Below the pieces are notes generated by a model. The model worked only from the letters and a program-made list of their open reading frames with translations, ran no database searches and was not told the origin of the DNA. From the NCBI RefSeq assembly GCF_001282625.1, contig NZ_CTEJ01000001.1:558001-622000 (forward strand): DNA of 64,000 bases. The letters are read 5' to 3'. Below, one piece after another: positions 36,647 through 46,502 of the stretch (its first letter is position 1; each line of letters begins with the position of its first letter). The position numbers were made by a program, and so were the translations under genes. This stretch comes from Lascolabacillus massiliensis (GTDB lineage Bacteria; Bacteroidota; Bacteroidia; Bacteroidales; Dysgonomonadaceae).

Positions 36647-39600
36647 ATGATTAAAAAGTTGAGATTTATAGCAGTAGCACTATTTATAACAATTGCTACT
36701 GTGATGCAAGCTCAGGTAACAACATCCAGTATGAGTGGACGTGTTACAGATGTTGATGGAGCAGTGATTGGAGCAACAGTGGTTGCAACACATGAACCAT
36801 CAGGTACAACCTACGGTACTGTGACAAACTTGGAAGGACGATACAACCTTAATGGTATGCGTGTTGGAGGTCCTTATACTGTTGAAATATCCTACATTGG
36901 ATATGGTAATAATATCACCGAAGGTATAACACTAAGCTTAGGTGAGAACTACTCACATAACGTTGTGTTGCAAGAAGAGACTGTTTCTTTGGGTGAAGTT
37001 GTAGTTACAGCTTTGAGAACTAAATTCTCAACTGAGAAAACAGGTGCAGTGACAAATATTACAAACACCCAAATAGAAAATCTGCCTACTGTTAGCCGAA
37101 GCATTATGGATATTACACGTCTATCTCCATATGGTGGTAATGGAATGAGCTTCGCCGGAACAGATGGTCGTACAGCCAACTTTACAGTTGACGGAGCTAA
37201 TTTCAACAATAACTTCGGTTTGAGTGATGCTCTGCCTGGTGGTGGTAACCCAATCTCAATTGAAGCTATTGAAGAATTGCAGGTTGTAATTACTCCATAT
37301 GATGTTCGTCAAACAAACTTTATTGGTGGAGGGGTAAATGCTATTACCAAATCAGGTACAAACACCTTTAAGGCAAGTGCTTATGTTTATCACAGAAATG
37401 AAAACATAAGAGGTGATGCTGTCAAAGGATTACAAATAGATGGTGCTCGTGAAAGAGATCGTAACACAACTTATGGTTTTACTTTAGGAGGTCCAATTAT
37501 TAAAAATAAATTGTTCTTCTTTGTGAACGCTGAAATGGCAAAAACTCCAACAATTGTAAACCGTTGGAGACCATCAATAAATGGTGTTGAAGATCCTGAT
37601 AATTTCATCTCACGCACAACTGAAAGCGATCTTAAGAGAGTTTCAGATTTTGTAAGAAGTGAATATGGATATGAAACAGGGTCTTATACAAATTTCCCTG
37701 CTGATGACAGCAACCGTAAACTACTTGCTCGTTTAGATTGGAATATATCAAATAAACATCGTCTGGCATTAAGATACAACTATACAAAGAATCTATCTTG
37801 GAGATCGCCTAATGCAACATCCATGGATGGTGGAACTCGTATGTCAGAGGCAAGAATGTCAAAAGCTTCAATGTCTTTTGCAAATTCTATGTATTCTCAG
37901 GACAACCTGGTTCATTCATTCTCATTCGACTTGAACAGCCGTTTGTCAGACAATATTTCAAATCAGTTCCTGGCAACATTCTCAAAACTTGATGATATCC
38001 GTGGATCAAATTCTGCTGAATTCCCATTTATTGATATTCTAAAAGATAATCAATCATATATGTCGCTTGGATACGAGCTGTTTACATGGAATAATGGAGT
38101 TCATAACGACGTCTTAAATATTAAAGATGAGTTGACATACTACTTGGGTAATCACAAAGTAGTGGGAGGTATTGCTTACGAATACAAAATGGCTGATAAC
38201 GCATATATGCGTAACGGAACAGGATATTATCGATACACTAGTCTCGATGATTTCTTAAATGGAGGTACTCCTGAAATTGTAGCACTTACTTATGGTTATG
38301 ACGGTGAGACAAACCCTGCAGCTAGAGTTAGAAGTAACAAGATTGGAGTTTATGCACAGGACGATTGGAGCTTTAGCGAAAGATTCAAACTATCATACGG
38401 ATTAAGATTAGATGGATTGTTTTTCAATAATAATGACTTGATGACCAATAAGGCTATCTATGAAATAGATTATTCAGGACGTAATATAGATACAGGTAAG
38501 TGGCCAAATGCAAGTGTTATGATCTCTCCACGTGTAGGTTTTGTGTGGGATGCAATGGGTGATAATAGTCTTAAGCTTCGGGGTGGAACCGGTCTCTTCT
38601 CCGGTAATTTACCCCTTGTATTCTTTACCAATATGCCAACAAACGGTGGTATGGTGCAATATCAGGCACAAATTAATGCTGCCACTAAAGTTTTTGATGG
38701 TTACAAAGGTGAGTTCACAGAAGACGAAAAAGGGGACAAATTTATTGACATGACACAGTTTGCCGGCGGTTTGGTAACCGATGCCAACGGAAACGCAACA
38801 ATGGCTGCATTATACGAAAAATTAGCGTCTTTAGGATATCCAACAACTATTTCACCTGAAGATGGTACAGTTCCTTCGGCTATAGCTGCTGTAGATCCTA
38901 ATTTCAAAATGCCGCAAGTGTGGAAAACATCGTTGGCGCTTGACTATTCATTCCCAACGCCATTCCCATCTTCAGTAACAGTAGAAGGAATCTTTAATAA
39001 AACAATTAACGGTGTTTCTATCTCAGACTGGAGTATACCATCTGTAGGAGGTTTTGCCCGTTTCAACGGTGTTGATAATCGTCCTATTTATCCTGATGGA
39101 TATCGTATCGGTACAAAAGCATTTGTATTGGAAAATACAAGTCGCGGATATGGCTGGTCAAGCAATATCACATTCAATGCACAACCAACAGAATGGCTCG
39201 ATTTGATGGCAGCATATACTCACACAGTTGCTAAAGATATTACCGGTATGCCCGGCTCTAATGCAGAATCTGCATTTACATATGTACCAACTGTTGAAGG
39301 TCCAAACCACATTAAATTGCATAATTCACAGTATACTACACCTGACCGTCTTGTAGCCTCCTTAACTGCAAGCGATAAGAGTGGTAATCATTATAGCTTC
39401 ATTTATGAAGGATGGCGCGGTGGAGCAAATTATTCGTTTATGACCGTAAATGATATAAATGCAGATGGTTACAATTACGATGCGATTTATGTTCCTACCG
39501 ATGAAGAGGTAGCAAACGGACAATTCCGTTTTGTTTCGGAGGGAGACAAAACTCGTTTTATGGACTATGTACATAACAACAGTTATTTGAAAAAACGTCA

Positions 39601-39955
39601 GGGAAAATATGCTGAAGCTTATAGTGTTTATTCACCATGGGTACATCGCATCGACTTTAGCTATAAACATGACTTTGTGGTAAATACAGGTAAAGCTAGA
39701 AATGTATTACAGCTTAGTTTGGATATCAAAAACGTAATGAACCTTTTCAACTCAAGTTGGGGAGTTGCTAAATATTTGAATCCTGAAATTGGTACTGAAG
39801 CTCGAATCCTAAAATATGAAGGAGTTGATGCTGACGGTTTTGCTACATTCTCTACTCCCGCTTCAATTAGTGGTGATACCAAAACATTCACACCAAGCTA
39901 CACATTAGGTCAGACCTGGTACGGATCAATTGGTGTTAAATATATTTTCAACTAA
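36647..39955 (+). CDS. Oar-like TonB-dependent receptor
   Basis: A 1102-aa outer-membrane protein with a signal peptide (residues 1-22, ending VMQAQ). A carboxypeptidase-regulatory-like domain follows (GRVTDVDGAVIGATVVATHE, then YNLNGMRVGG). The plug shows NFTVDGANFNNNFGL and SIEAIEELQVVITPYDVRQ, then GGVNAITKSGTNTFKASAY, which is the OmpA-related/Oar type rather than SusC (no SusC LKDAS-type signature). The barrel ends YGSIGVKYIFN. The ligand is unknown; Oar proteins elsewhere handle proteins or peptides. A BACON/OB-fold lipoprotein follows 17 nt downstream, suggesting a surface partner. Confidence 0.85.
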   Translation: MIKKLRFIAVALFITIATVMQAQVTTSSMSGRVTDVDGAVIGATVVATHEPSGTTYGTVTNLEGRYNLNGMRVGGPYTVEISYIGYGNNITEGITLSLGENYSHNVVLQEETVSLGEVVVTALRTKFSTEKTGAVTNITNTQIENLPTVSRSIMDITRLSPYGGNGMSFAGTDGRTANFTVDGANFNNNFGLSDALPGGGNPISIEAIEELQVVITPYDVRQTNFIGGGVNAITKSGTNTFKASAYVYHRNENIRGDAVKGLQIDGARERDRNTTYGFTLGGPIIKNKLFFFVNAEMAKTPTIVNRWRPSINGVEDPDNFISRTTESDLKRVSDFVRSEYGYETGSYTNFPADDSNRKLLARLDWNISNKHRLALRYNYTKNLSWRSPNATSMDGGTRMSEARMSKASMSFANSMYSQDNLVHSFSFDLNSRLSDNISNQFLATFSKLDDIRGSNSAEFPFIDILKDNQSYMSLGYELFTWNNGVHNDVLNIKDELTYYLGNHKVVGGIAYEYKMADNAYMRNGTGYYRYTSLDDFLNGGTPEIVALTYGYDGETNPAARVRSNKIGVYAQDDWSFSERFKLSYGLRLDGLFFNNNDLMTNKAIYEIDYSGRNIDTGKWPNASVMISPRVGFVWDAMGDNSLKLRGGTGLFSGNLPLVFFTNMPTNGGMVQYQAQINAATKVFDGYKGEFTEDEKGDKFIDMTQFAGGLVTDANGNATMAALYEKLASLGYPTTISPEDGTVPSAIAAVDPNFKMPQVWKTSLALDYSFPTPFPSSVTVEGIFNKTINGVSISDWSIPSVGGFARFNGVDNRPIYPDGYRIGTKAFVLENTSRGYGWSSNITFNAQPTEWLDLMAAYTHTVAKDITGMPGSNAESAFTYVPTVEGPNHIKLHNSQYTTPDRLVASLTASDKSGNHYSFIYEGWRGGANYSFMTVNDINADGYNYDAIYVPTDEEVANGQFRFVSEGDKTRFMDYVHNNSYLKKRQGKYAEAYSVYSPWVHRIDFSYKHDFVVNTGKARNVLQLSLDIKNVMNLFNSSWGVAKYLNPEIGTEARILKYEGVDADGFATFSTPASISGDTKTFTPSYTLGQTWYGSIGVKYIFN

Positions 39956-39972
39956 TTAAAAGTATAGATAAA

Positions 39973-41487
39973 ATGAAATTAAAATATTTATTCCCAATAT
40001 TCTTCGCGGCAATTGCTCTATTGATAAGCTGTGATGAAGAAGAAACAATGACTCTGCTTGAAGAAATTCAGGTATCGTCGTCATACGTATCACTGCCGGT
40101 TGATGGTGGTTCTGCCTCAATTAAACTAACAGCAAAAGATAGCTGGACAATAGAGAAAGTAACAACTAGTAAAGATCCAGTTGAATGGTTAAATATATCT
40201 TCAACTTCAGGGAGTTCCGGAGAATCAGATGTTACATTCACTGCTGAGGCTACATTAGATGGCCGTACTGCAGAAGTTTTGATCAAGAGTGCAGGAAAAA
40301 CTCAGAGAGTTAATATCATACAAGGTTTAGCTCAGATTTCCGAAGCTCCTGTTTCTGAAGTCAGAAATGGTCCTGACGGAAAGACATTCCAGGTATCAGG
40401 AGTTGTAACCACAATCTCAAATACTGAGTATGGAAACTGGGATTTGACAGATGAAACCGGAACCATCTACATTTATGGTACTCTTGACGCAAAGGGTGGA
40501 ACAAAAAACTTCATGAGTCTTAACATCGAAGTTGGTGATGAGATTACAGTTGTAGGACCAAAATCTACTTATGCAGGATCACCTCAGTTGGTAAATGTTA
40601 CAGTAGTAGAATTAAGAAAGTCGCTCGTTAAAGTAGATTCAGTAGAGAATGCTGCACTTCCTATTGAAGGTGGTGAGTTTATTGCTTACTTAACTTCAAA
40701 GGGTGAAGGTGTATCTGTAGAAATTCCAGAAGATGCAAAATCATGGTTATCTATCTCTTCAATTCAATCATCTGGAGAGAATACTGTGATTAAATTCAAA
40801 GCCAATCCTAATACTGGTGGTGATAGAGGAACAACAATAGTTTTCAGTACTACAGCCAACTCTAAATTATATACAACTGAAACCAGTATAACTCAAAAAG
40901 GAGCAATTCTTGAAGTACCTATCTCAGAGTTTCTTGCCGCTGAAGTGGGTGACACTCAATATCGTCTGACTGGAGTAATTGATAGTATTGCAAATACAAA
41001 ATATGGAAATGTTTACATTAAAGACTTCTCAGGTGAAGCGTATGTTTATGGAATCCAGGATTATGAGAGCAAGAATCTTAAAGTAGGTGATATAATTACT
41101 ATTGTTGGAAAACGTGCTGCTTATAAAGATGCTCCTCAGGTAGGAGGTGCTGTTTTAGAAAAATCAATTCCGGTAACGGAAGCAACTGTTGCAGAGGTGT
41201 TGACAAAACCAGACTCTAGCACTGATTATTACATGGTGACTGGAGAAATCACTATGATTGAAAATCCTACATATGGTAATGTTTACCTGAAGGATGGTGA
41301 TAGTGAAATTTATGTATATGGTGTATACCCTGGTTTTGGGGCAACAGGTGATTTTAGAAAAAACCTTTTGGCTGACAAAGATATTAAAGTTGGAGACAAG
41401 TTGACGGTAATTGCAACTAAGACTACTTACAATTATAAACCTCAACTTTCAAATGGTATCTATTTCAGTCACGAAAGTGCAGAATAA
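39973..41487 (+). CDS. BACON and triple OB-fold lipoprotein
   Basis: A 504-aa lipoprotein (ALLISCDEEE, Cys20). A BACON-type beta-sandwich at about 33-115 (VSLPVDGGSASIKLTAKDSW) is followed by an OB-like repeat at about 120-215. A second BACON-like unit lies at about 218-305, and two further OB-like repeats at about 312-395 and 400-500. The three OB-like units align at IYIYGTLDAKGG, AYVYGIQDYESK and IYVYGVYPGFGA, each followed by a VGD segment. Such repeats bind glycans, nucleic acids or proteins. No catalytic motif is visible. It is probably the surface partner of the receptor encoded just upstream. Confidence 0.7.
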   Translation: MKLKYLFPIFFAAIALLISCDEEETMTLLEEIQVSSSYVSLPVDGGSASIKLTAKDSWTIEKVTTSKDPVEWLNISSTSGSSGESDVTFTAEATLDGRTAEVLIKSAGKTQRVNIIQGLAQISEAPVSEVRNGPDGKTFQVSGVVTTISNTEYGNWDLTDETGTIYIYGTLDAKGGTKNFMSLNIEVGDEITVVGPKSTYAGSPQLVNVTVVELRKSLVKVDSVENAALPIEGGEFIAYLTSKGEGVSVEIPEDAKSWLSISSIQSSGENTVIKFKANPNTGGDRGTTIVFSTTANSKLYTTETSITQKGAILEVPISEFLAAEVGDTQYRLTGVIDSIANTKYGNVYIKDFSGEAYVYGIQDYESKNLKVGDIITIVGKRAAYKDAPQVGGAVLEKSIPVTEATVAEVLTKPDSSTDYYMVTGEITMIENPTYGNVYLKDGDSEIYVYGVYPGFGATGDFRKNLLADKDIKVGDKLTVIATKTTYNYKPQLSNGIYFSHESAE

Positions 41488-41512
41488 ATAGCTAAACACT
41501 TCTAATAAAATG

Positions 41513-41545
41513 TAGCTGCAGAAACTTTCTGCAGCTATTTTTTTT
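41513..41545 (+). terminator. intrinsic terminator after the BACON/OB-fold gene
   Basis: TAGCTGCAGAAA pairs perfectly with TTTCTGCAGCTA (41513-41537), followed by a run of Ts. Confidence 0.9.
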
Positions 41546-41690
41546 ATATTCCTGCCTACTGCATTTTTAATTTTTGTTTAATAACTAAATGCTCCTTACA
41601 AACTTCTATTTTATATAAGGTATAAAAGAAGAATGTAAGAGTTATGTAAGAGCCAACTAAGAATGAGCCATGATTTTGTAAAAAATATTA

Positions 41691-41722
41691 TTTGCCCATT
41701 TTCCTGAAAAAGGATATCTTTG
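41691..41722 (+). promoter_or_regulatory. consensus Bacteroidota promoter of the CBM9-like gene
   Basis: The -33 box TTTG (41691-41694) and the -7 box TATCTTTG (41715-41722) are separated by 20 bp, the textbook geometry. It decides the start of the next gene: a TTG at 41720 lies within the -7 box, so the ATG at 41741 is used. Confidence 0.75.
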
Positions 41723-41740
41723 AAAAAAATTTATTATAAC

Positions 41741-42388
41741 ATGAAAACTTTACACGTACCGTTACAGAATGTATCAAATTATGAAACGGCACTTGATAAA
41801 ATGAAAATTCTCCTTGAGGCAGGAGCAGTAGCAGAAATTGATCAGGTAAACTGGAGAAACGACTTTCCCGAAAAAATGCCCGTGACTGTTCGTGTGGCAC
41901 ATAACAATGAGTATATGTATCTTTACTATACTGTTATAGGTGAAGAAATCAGAGCGGTTAACACAGAAGATTTTGGTTCTGTCTGGGAGGATAGTTGTGT
42001 TGAATTTTTTATGCAGAGAGAAGGTGAAACCAGCTACAGAAACTTTGAATGTAATGTGCTTGGTGTGTTGTTATCACGCGTTCATGAATCGAGAGAAAAA
42101 GGTGTATCCCAAACTGAATTGATGAACACTATTTACAGACACAGCACTATCAACCATAGATATGAAAATGGAAAGCAGTTGAGTGACTGGACAATGTATC
42201 TCGAAATTCCAAAGGTTGCATTAGGATTTAAAGATAACGAAACACTTTCGGGTCAAAAGATTAGAGCCAACTTTTATAAGTGTGGTGATAAAACACCAAA
42301 ACCCCACTTCCTGAGCTGGAACCCAATTGATTTGCCAAAGCCAAATTTTCATACTCCTGAATTTTTTGGAGAACTGGAATTCGAGTGA
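41741..42388 (+). CDS. CBM9-like (PF16011-type) carbohydrate-binding protein
   Basis: About 215 aa with no signal peptide, so probably cytoplasmic. The family pattern is seen in VTVRVAHNNEYMYLYYTV, DSCVEFFMQREGETSYRNFE, SDWTMYLEIPKVALGF and the C-terminal SWNPIDLPKPNFHTPEFFG. The WNP...P.FH.P.FFG ending is a hallmark of this CBM9-like group. The role is uncertain. The next gene on the strand is an N-acetylhexosamine-kinase-like protein, about 100 nt away. Confidence 0.75.
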   Translation: MKTLHVPLQNVSNYETALDKMKILLEAGAVAEIDQVNWRNDFPEKMPVTVRVAHNNEYMYLYYTVIGEEIRAVNTEDFGSVWEDSCVEFFMQREGETSYRNFECNVLGVLLSRVHESREKGVSQTELMNTIYRHSTINHRYENGKQLSDWTMYLEIPKVALGFKDNETLSGQKIRANFYKCGDKTPKPHFLSWNPIDLPKPNFHTPEFFGELEFE

Positions 42389-42489
42389 TTGCATAAATCG
42401 CTTTTTGAATTTAGTAAAATATATATCAGACAAACTTACTAGAGAGATAATACAAAATTCCCTTACAGAAAAAACCTAAAACAAGAAGA

Positions 42490-43584
42490 ATGAATGAGAT
42501 GAACAAACTGAAAGAAATAGTCTTTCAATTTATCGAACAAGAAGAGAATGTAAAAATTGAACCACTTGGAAAAGGCCATATAAACGATTCATACAAGGTT
42601 GTAAATGGTAATGAGGAGTATGTTCTGCAACGCATAAATCATTATGTATTTAAGAATGTAGATCAGCTACAGGATAATATTAGCAGGGTAACCAATCATA
42701 TTCGCAAAAAACTTCAGGAGAAGGGTCTAAAAGATGTTGAGCGTAGAGTTCTGACATTGGTTCCCACACATGATGGTGCGCTATACTATAAAGACAGTGA
42801 AGGTAACTACTGGCGTATAACAAAGTTTATAAAAGATTGTAAAAGCTACGAGGAGATAAATAGTGATTTGGCCTACCGTGCCGGAATGGCGTTTGGTGAT
42901 TTTCAGAAATTGTTGTCTGATCTTCCGGGAGAACCTCTTTTTGAAACTATCCCAAACTTTCATAACATGGAGGCTCGATTGGTAACATTCAGGGAGTCTG
43001 TTAAAGCAAATAAAGCCGGAAGATTGGCTGAAGTGGCAGATCTTGTGAAAGAGATTGAAGATCGTGCAGAGGAAATGTGTAAAGCAGAAAAGTTGCACCG
43101 TGAAGGAAAACTGCTTAAGCGTATCAATCACTGCGACACTAAAGTAAATAATATATTGTTTGATGAAAATGATAAAGTACTTTGTGTCGTAGACCTAGAT
43201 ACTGTTATGCCTGGTTATGTATTATCGGATTTCGGAGATTTTATTCGCACAGGTGCCAATACTGGTGCAGAAGATGATAAGAATCTTGACAATATATCTG
43301 TTAATCTGGATATTTTTGAAGCATATGCTAAAGGTTATCTAACACATGCAGCTTCATTTCTGACCGATGTAGAAATTGAGAATCTGGCTTTTGGAGCTAA
43401 GTTACTCACTTATATGCAAACAGTTCGTTTTTTTACAGATTATATTGACGGAGATCTGTATTATAAAATTGCATATCCAGAACATAATCTTGTTAGAACC
43501 AGAGCTCAGTTTAAACTACTGCAAAGTCTAGAAGAGAATTTTGATACAATGCAGGATATAGTAAAGAGAGCGGCAGGAAAATAA
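42490..43584 (+). CDS. NahK-like N-acetylhexosamine 1-kinase (APH-fold)
   Basis: A 364-aa aminoglycoside-phosphotransferase-fold kinase without signal peptide. It aligns along its whole length with bifidobacterial NahK: EPLGKGHINDSYKV, YWRITKFIKDCKSYEE, AFGDFQKLLSDL, the catalytic loop HCDTKVNNILFD with D216, the metal motif VVDLDTVMPG, LSDFGDFIRTGANTGAEDDK and YPEHNLVRTRAQFKLLQ. NahK phosphorylates GalNAc or GlcNAc at O1. That gives a second possible entry for hexosamines beside AgaS, or a salvage route to UDP-sugars. Translation could begin at Met4 (42499). Homoserine or choline kinase relatives are less likely. Confidence 0.8.
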   Translation: MNEMNKLKEIVFQFIEQEENVKIEPLGKGHINDSYKVVNGNEEYVLQRINHYVFKNVDQLQDNISRVTNHIRKKLQEKGLKDVERRVLTLVPTHDGALYYKDSEGNYWRITKFIKDCKSYEEINSDLAYRAGMAFGDFQKLLSDLPGEPLFETIPNFHNMEARLVTFRESVKANKAGRLAEVADLVKEIEDRAEEMCKAEKLHREGKLLKRINHCDTKVNNILFDENDKVLCVVDLDTVMPGYVLSDFGDFIRTGANTGAEDDKNLDNISVNLDIFEAYAKGYLTHAASFLTDVEIENLAFGAKLLTYMQTVRFFTDYIDGDLYYKIAYPEHNLVRTRAQFKLLQSLEENFDTMQDIVKRAAGK

Positions 43585-43653
43585 CAGTTTCAGTTGTCTC
43601 AGGCATATAAAAAATAAAAACATTTAAAACAAACAGTGTAAAGAAAATTTTAT

Positions 43654-43661
43654 TATCTTTG
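43654..43661 (+). promoter_or_regulatory. -7 box of the DUF177-rpmF operon
   Basis: TATCTTTG matches TAnnTTTG 26-33 nt before the GTG start at 43687. The -33 position has no clear TTTG. Confidence 0.5.
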
Positions 43662-43686
43662 CACCGCTTTATTTTGAGGAGAAAAC

Positions 43687-44274
43687 GTGGCAAAATTTAG
43701 TTTGTACAATATTTCCCTTAAAAACCTTTCCTTAGGTAATCATAGCTATGACTATGAGCTGGATAATAAGTTTTTCGAAGCTATTGATGGCGAAGAATTT
43801 AGGAAGGGTAATGTTAAGGTAAAGGTGAATGTGAAAAGAACTTCATCCACCTTTGAATTTAGTTTTGATATAAAAGGTGTCGTTAAAGTACCTTGTACAA
43901 GGTGTCTTGACGACATGAATCTTGACATTGATACAAATAACAGACTTGTAGTAAAGTTTGGAAAAGAGTATTCAGAGGAAAGTGATGAGATAGTCATTAT
44001 CCCTGAGGATGAAGGTGAGATTAATATTGCCTGGTTCCTGTATGAATTTATTGCTCTGAACATTCCTATAAAGCATGTACATCCACCGGGTGAATGTAAC
44101 AGGGTTGTATCAACAAAATATAGAAAACATCGTGCTGTGAGCAGCGATGATGATTCTGAAGCAGATGATTTAGACCTGGACGATGATGATCCCGATACAG
44201 ACGAAGATGTGGACTTTCAGTCCGGTGATCCTCGCTGGGACCCTCTCAGGAATTTAAATTTAGATGATAACTAA
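43687..44274 (+). CDS. DUF177/YceD-family protein
   Basis: 195 aa with a GTG start supported by the homologous opening KFSLYNISLKNLSLGNHSYD. A zinc-type CTRCLDDM pair lies in the centre (VPCTRCLDDMNLDID), followed by a DUF177 core with WFLYEFIALNIPIKHVHPPG. The tail is very acidic (DDDSEADDLDLDDDDPD). DUF177/YceD is linked to 23S rRNA and ribosome assembly in bacteria and chloroplasts. rpmF follows 29 nt downstream, as in many genomes. Confidence 0.85.
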   Translation: MAKFSLYNISLKNLSLGNHSYDYELDNKFFEAIDGEEFRKGNVKVKVNVKRTSSTFEFSFDIKGVVKVPCTRCLDDMNLDIDTNNRLVVKFGKEYSEESDEIVIIPEDEGEINIAWFLYEFIALNIPIKHVHPPGECNRVVSTKYRKHRAVSSDDDSEADDLDLDDDDPDTDEDVDFQSGDPRWDPLRNLNLDDN

Positions 44275-44303
44275 GTATAGAATAATTGAAAATTTGACAT
44301 AAA

Positions 44304-44489
44304 ATGGCACATCCAAAACGAAGACAGTCTTCATCAAGACAAGGAAAAAGAAGATCACATGATCATGCAAAAACTCCAACAATGGCACTTTGCTCAAATT
44401 GTGGAGCATGGCATGTTTATCACACAGTTTGTGGTGAGTGTGGTTATTACAGAGGTAAACTGGCAATAGAGAAAGATGTGATAGCATAA
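44304..44489 (+). CDS. rpmF: 50S ribosomal protein L32
   Basis: 61 aa. The start MAHPKRRQSSSRQGKRRSHD is the L32 signature. The zinc ribbon is C-x2-C (CSNC) and C-x2-C (CGEC). A hairpin terminator follows, which may limit read-through into fabH. Confidence 0.97.
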   Translation: MAHPKRRQSSSRQGKRRSHDHAKTPTMALCSNCGAWHVYHTVCGECGYYRGKLAIEKDVIA

Positions 44490-44521
44490 TTGCAATCTCT
44501 GGAATCTTATTAAAACAAAGG

Positions 44522-44559
44522 ACCCTGAAATGACCCGATCGTTTTTCAGGGTTTTTTTT
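44522..44559 (+). terminator. hairpin between rpmF and fabH
   Basis: CCCTGAAA (44523-44530) pairs with TTTCAGGG (44544-44551), followed by eight Ts. It may act as an attenuator within the block. Confidence 0.75.
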
Positions 44560-44578
44560 CATTAATAATTTACTGAAA

Positions 44579-45580
44579 ATGATTAAACAATTAAATGCAG
44601 TAATCACAGGTATTTCTGCAAGCGTGCCTGAATATATACTCACGAATGAAGAACTTTCCACTATGGTAGATACTACTGATGAGTGGATAATGACCCGGGT
44701 TGGCATTAAAGAGAGACGAATATTAAAAGGAGAGGAGCAGGGTATCTCTGTTTTAGGTACTGAGGCTGTAGAAGATTTACTTAATAAAACAGGCGCAAAA
44801 CCTGAGGAAATTGATGCTGTAATCTTTGCAACCTCCACTCCCGATCATATATTCCCATCTGCTGCATCTATTGTTGCAGAAAACTGTGGAATAAAAAATG
44901 CTTTTTGTTTCGATATGGAGGTAGCCTGCTCAGGTTTTATTTATGGTCTTGAAATTTGCAATGGTCTGATTAAGACAGGTAAATACAAGAAAATAATACT
45001 TTTGGCAGGAGATAAGATGTCTTCTATTACAAATTACAAAGATCGCACTACCTGCCCACTTTTCGGTGATGCAGCAGGAGCAGTTTTAATTGAACCTACT
45101 GAAGATGATCTTGGAATTATAGATGCCGAGCTGCACTCAGATGGAGTAGGTTATAAACCATTGCAACTAAAAGCTGGTGGGAGTAAATTTCCTGCGACAG
45201 CAGATACTGTAAAGAATTCAGAACACACTGTATATCAAGACGGTAAGGTTGTATTTAAATATGCAGTTTCAAAAATGGCTGAAGTTTCAGAATCTATTAT
45301 GAAACGTAATAATCTTGAAGCTGAGGATATAGATTGGCTTGTGCCACATCAGGCTAATATGCGTATAATTGATGCAGCAATACAGCGAACAGGTTTGTCA
45401 CCTGAAAAAGTAATGATAAATATCGAGAAGTATGGTAATACCAGTGCTGGTACAATACCCCTCTGTTTGTGGGAGTGGGAATCTAAACTTCGAAAAGGTG
45501 ACAATATAATTCTTACTGCGTTTGGTGCCGGATTCTCTTGGGGAAGTGTTTATCTGAAATGGGGATATGATGGGGCATAA
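44579..45580 (+). CDS. fabH: beta-ketoacyl-ACP synthase III
   Basis: 333 aa, the typical length. The catalytic Cys is C117 in [12 protein letters not shown]. The His and Asn of the triad lie in [11 protein letters not shown] and KYGNTSAGT. The opening [19 protein letters not shown] and the motif [12 protein letters not shown] are FabH-typical. It condenses acyl-CoA with malonyl-ACP to start fatty acid synthesis. It is preceded by rpmF with no plsX between, and overlaps era by 14 nt. Confidence 0.95.
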   Translation: MIKQLNAVITGISASVPEYILTNEELSTMVDTTDEWIMTRVGIKERRILKGEEQGISVLGTEAVEDLLNKTGAKPEEIDAVIFATSTPDHIFPSAASIVAENCGIKNAFCFDMEVACSGFIYGLEICNGLIKTGKYKKIILLAGDKMSSITNYKDRTTCPLFGDAAGAVLIEPTEDDLGIIDAELHSDGVGYKPLQLKAGGSKFPATADTVKNSEHTVYQDGKVVFKYAVSKMAEVSESIMKRNNLEAEDIDWLVPHQANMRIIDAAIQRTGLSPEKVMINIEKYGNTSAGTIPLCLWEWESKLRKGDNIILTAFGAGFSWGSVYLKWGYDGA

Positions 45581-46454
45581 GTCGGGTTTCGTAAATATAG
45601 TTGGTAATCCCAATGTTGGAAAATCAACTTTAATGAATAAGTTGGTTGGAGAGAAAATTTCCATTATCACCAATAAGTCTCAGACCACACGTCATAGGAT
45701 TATTGGGATAGTGAATAAACCCGAATATCAGATTGTATACTCAGATACTCCAGGTGTACTGCAGCCCAATTATAAATTGCAGGAACAGATGCTCAACTTC
45801 TCACTTTCAGCATTACAGGATGCAGATGTTTTGCTCTATGTTACTGATGTTGTGGAGAAAGTTGATAAGAATGATAATTTCTTGAAAAAAGTTCAGCAAC
45901 TTGATCTACCGGTATTATTGTTAATAAATAAAATCGACAAGACAAATCAGGAAGAGTTGGAGAAGTTTGTTGACACTTGGCATGAATTATTACCCAAAGC
46001 TGAGATTTATCCTATCTCAGCTTTGAATAATTTCAGTATAGATATCATTCAGAAAAGGATATTGGAGCTTTTGCCTGAATCTCCTCCCTATTTTGAGAAA
46101 GATGCTCTTACAGATAAACCTGCTCGTTTTTTTGTAACCGAGATTATACGAGAGAAAGCTCTTTTGATATATCAGAAAGAGATTCCATATTCAATGGAAG
46201 TAGCTGTAGAGGAGTTTAAAGAGGAGAAAGACATAATCAGAATCAGAGCTGTAATACTAATGGAGAGAGACACTCAAAAAGGTATTATAATAGGACATAA
46301 AGGAGAAGCTATCAAAAAATTAGGAACACTTGCACGCAAGGATATTGAACTGTTTTTTGAGAAGAAAATATATCTTCAATTATATGTGAAAGTCGAGAAA
46401 GACTGGCGAGACAGGGATAATTTGTTAAAACAGTTTGGTTATAAACTTGATTGA
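45567..46454 (+). CDS. era: GTPase Era
   Basis: 295 aa. The G domain has [14 protein letters not shown] (G1), the switch I TTRHRI, DTPGV (G3) and NKID (G4). The C-terminal KH domain includes [15 protein letters not shown]. Era binds 16S rRNA and is needed for 30S maturation. The ATG at 45567 lies inside the fabH end; the ATG at 45570 is equally possible. Confidence 0.96.
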   Translation: MMGHKSGFVNIVGNPNVGKSTLMNKLVGEKISIITNKSQTTRHRIIGIVNKPEYQIVYSDTPGVLQPNYKLQEQMLNFSLSALQDADVLLYVTDVVEKVDKNDNFLKKVQQLDLPVLLLINKIDKTNQEELEKFVDTWHELLPKAEIYPISALNNFSIDIIQKRILELLPESPPYFEKDALTDKPARFFVTEIIREKALLIYQKEIPYSMEVAVEEFKEEKDIIRIRAVILMERDTQKGIIIGHKGEAIKKLGTLARKDIELFFEKKIYLQLYVKVEKDWRDRDNLLKQFGYKLD

Positions 46455-46502
46455 TTTAATCCTGTGTAAAGTTATTGATTCATTATCAAACAAAACAAAA
46501 TT

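Noticed and set aside
41720-41740. TTG start for the CBM9-like protein
   Set aside because: The TTG lies inside a consensus -7 box (41715-41722), upstream of the expected transcription start.
44260-44838. 192-codon open frame on the minus strand across rpmF and the fabH start
   Set aside because: It is antisense to the unmistakable L32 zinc ribbon and FabH N-terminus, has no homology-like motifs and crosses a terminator.
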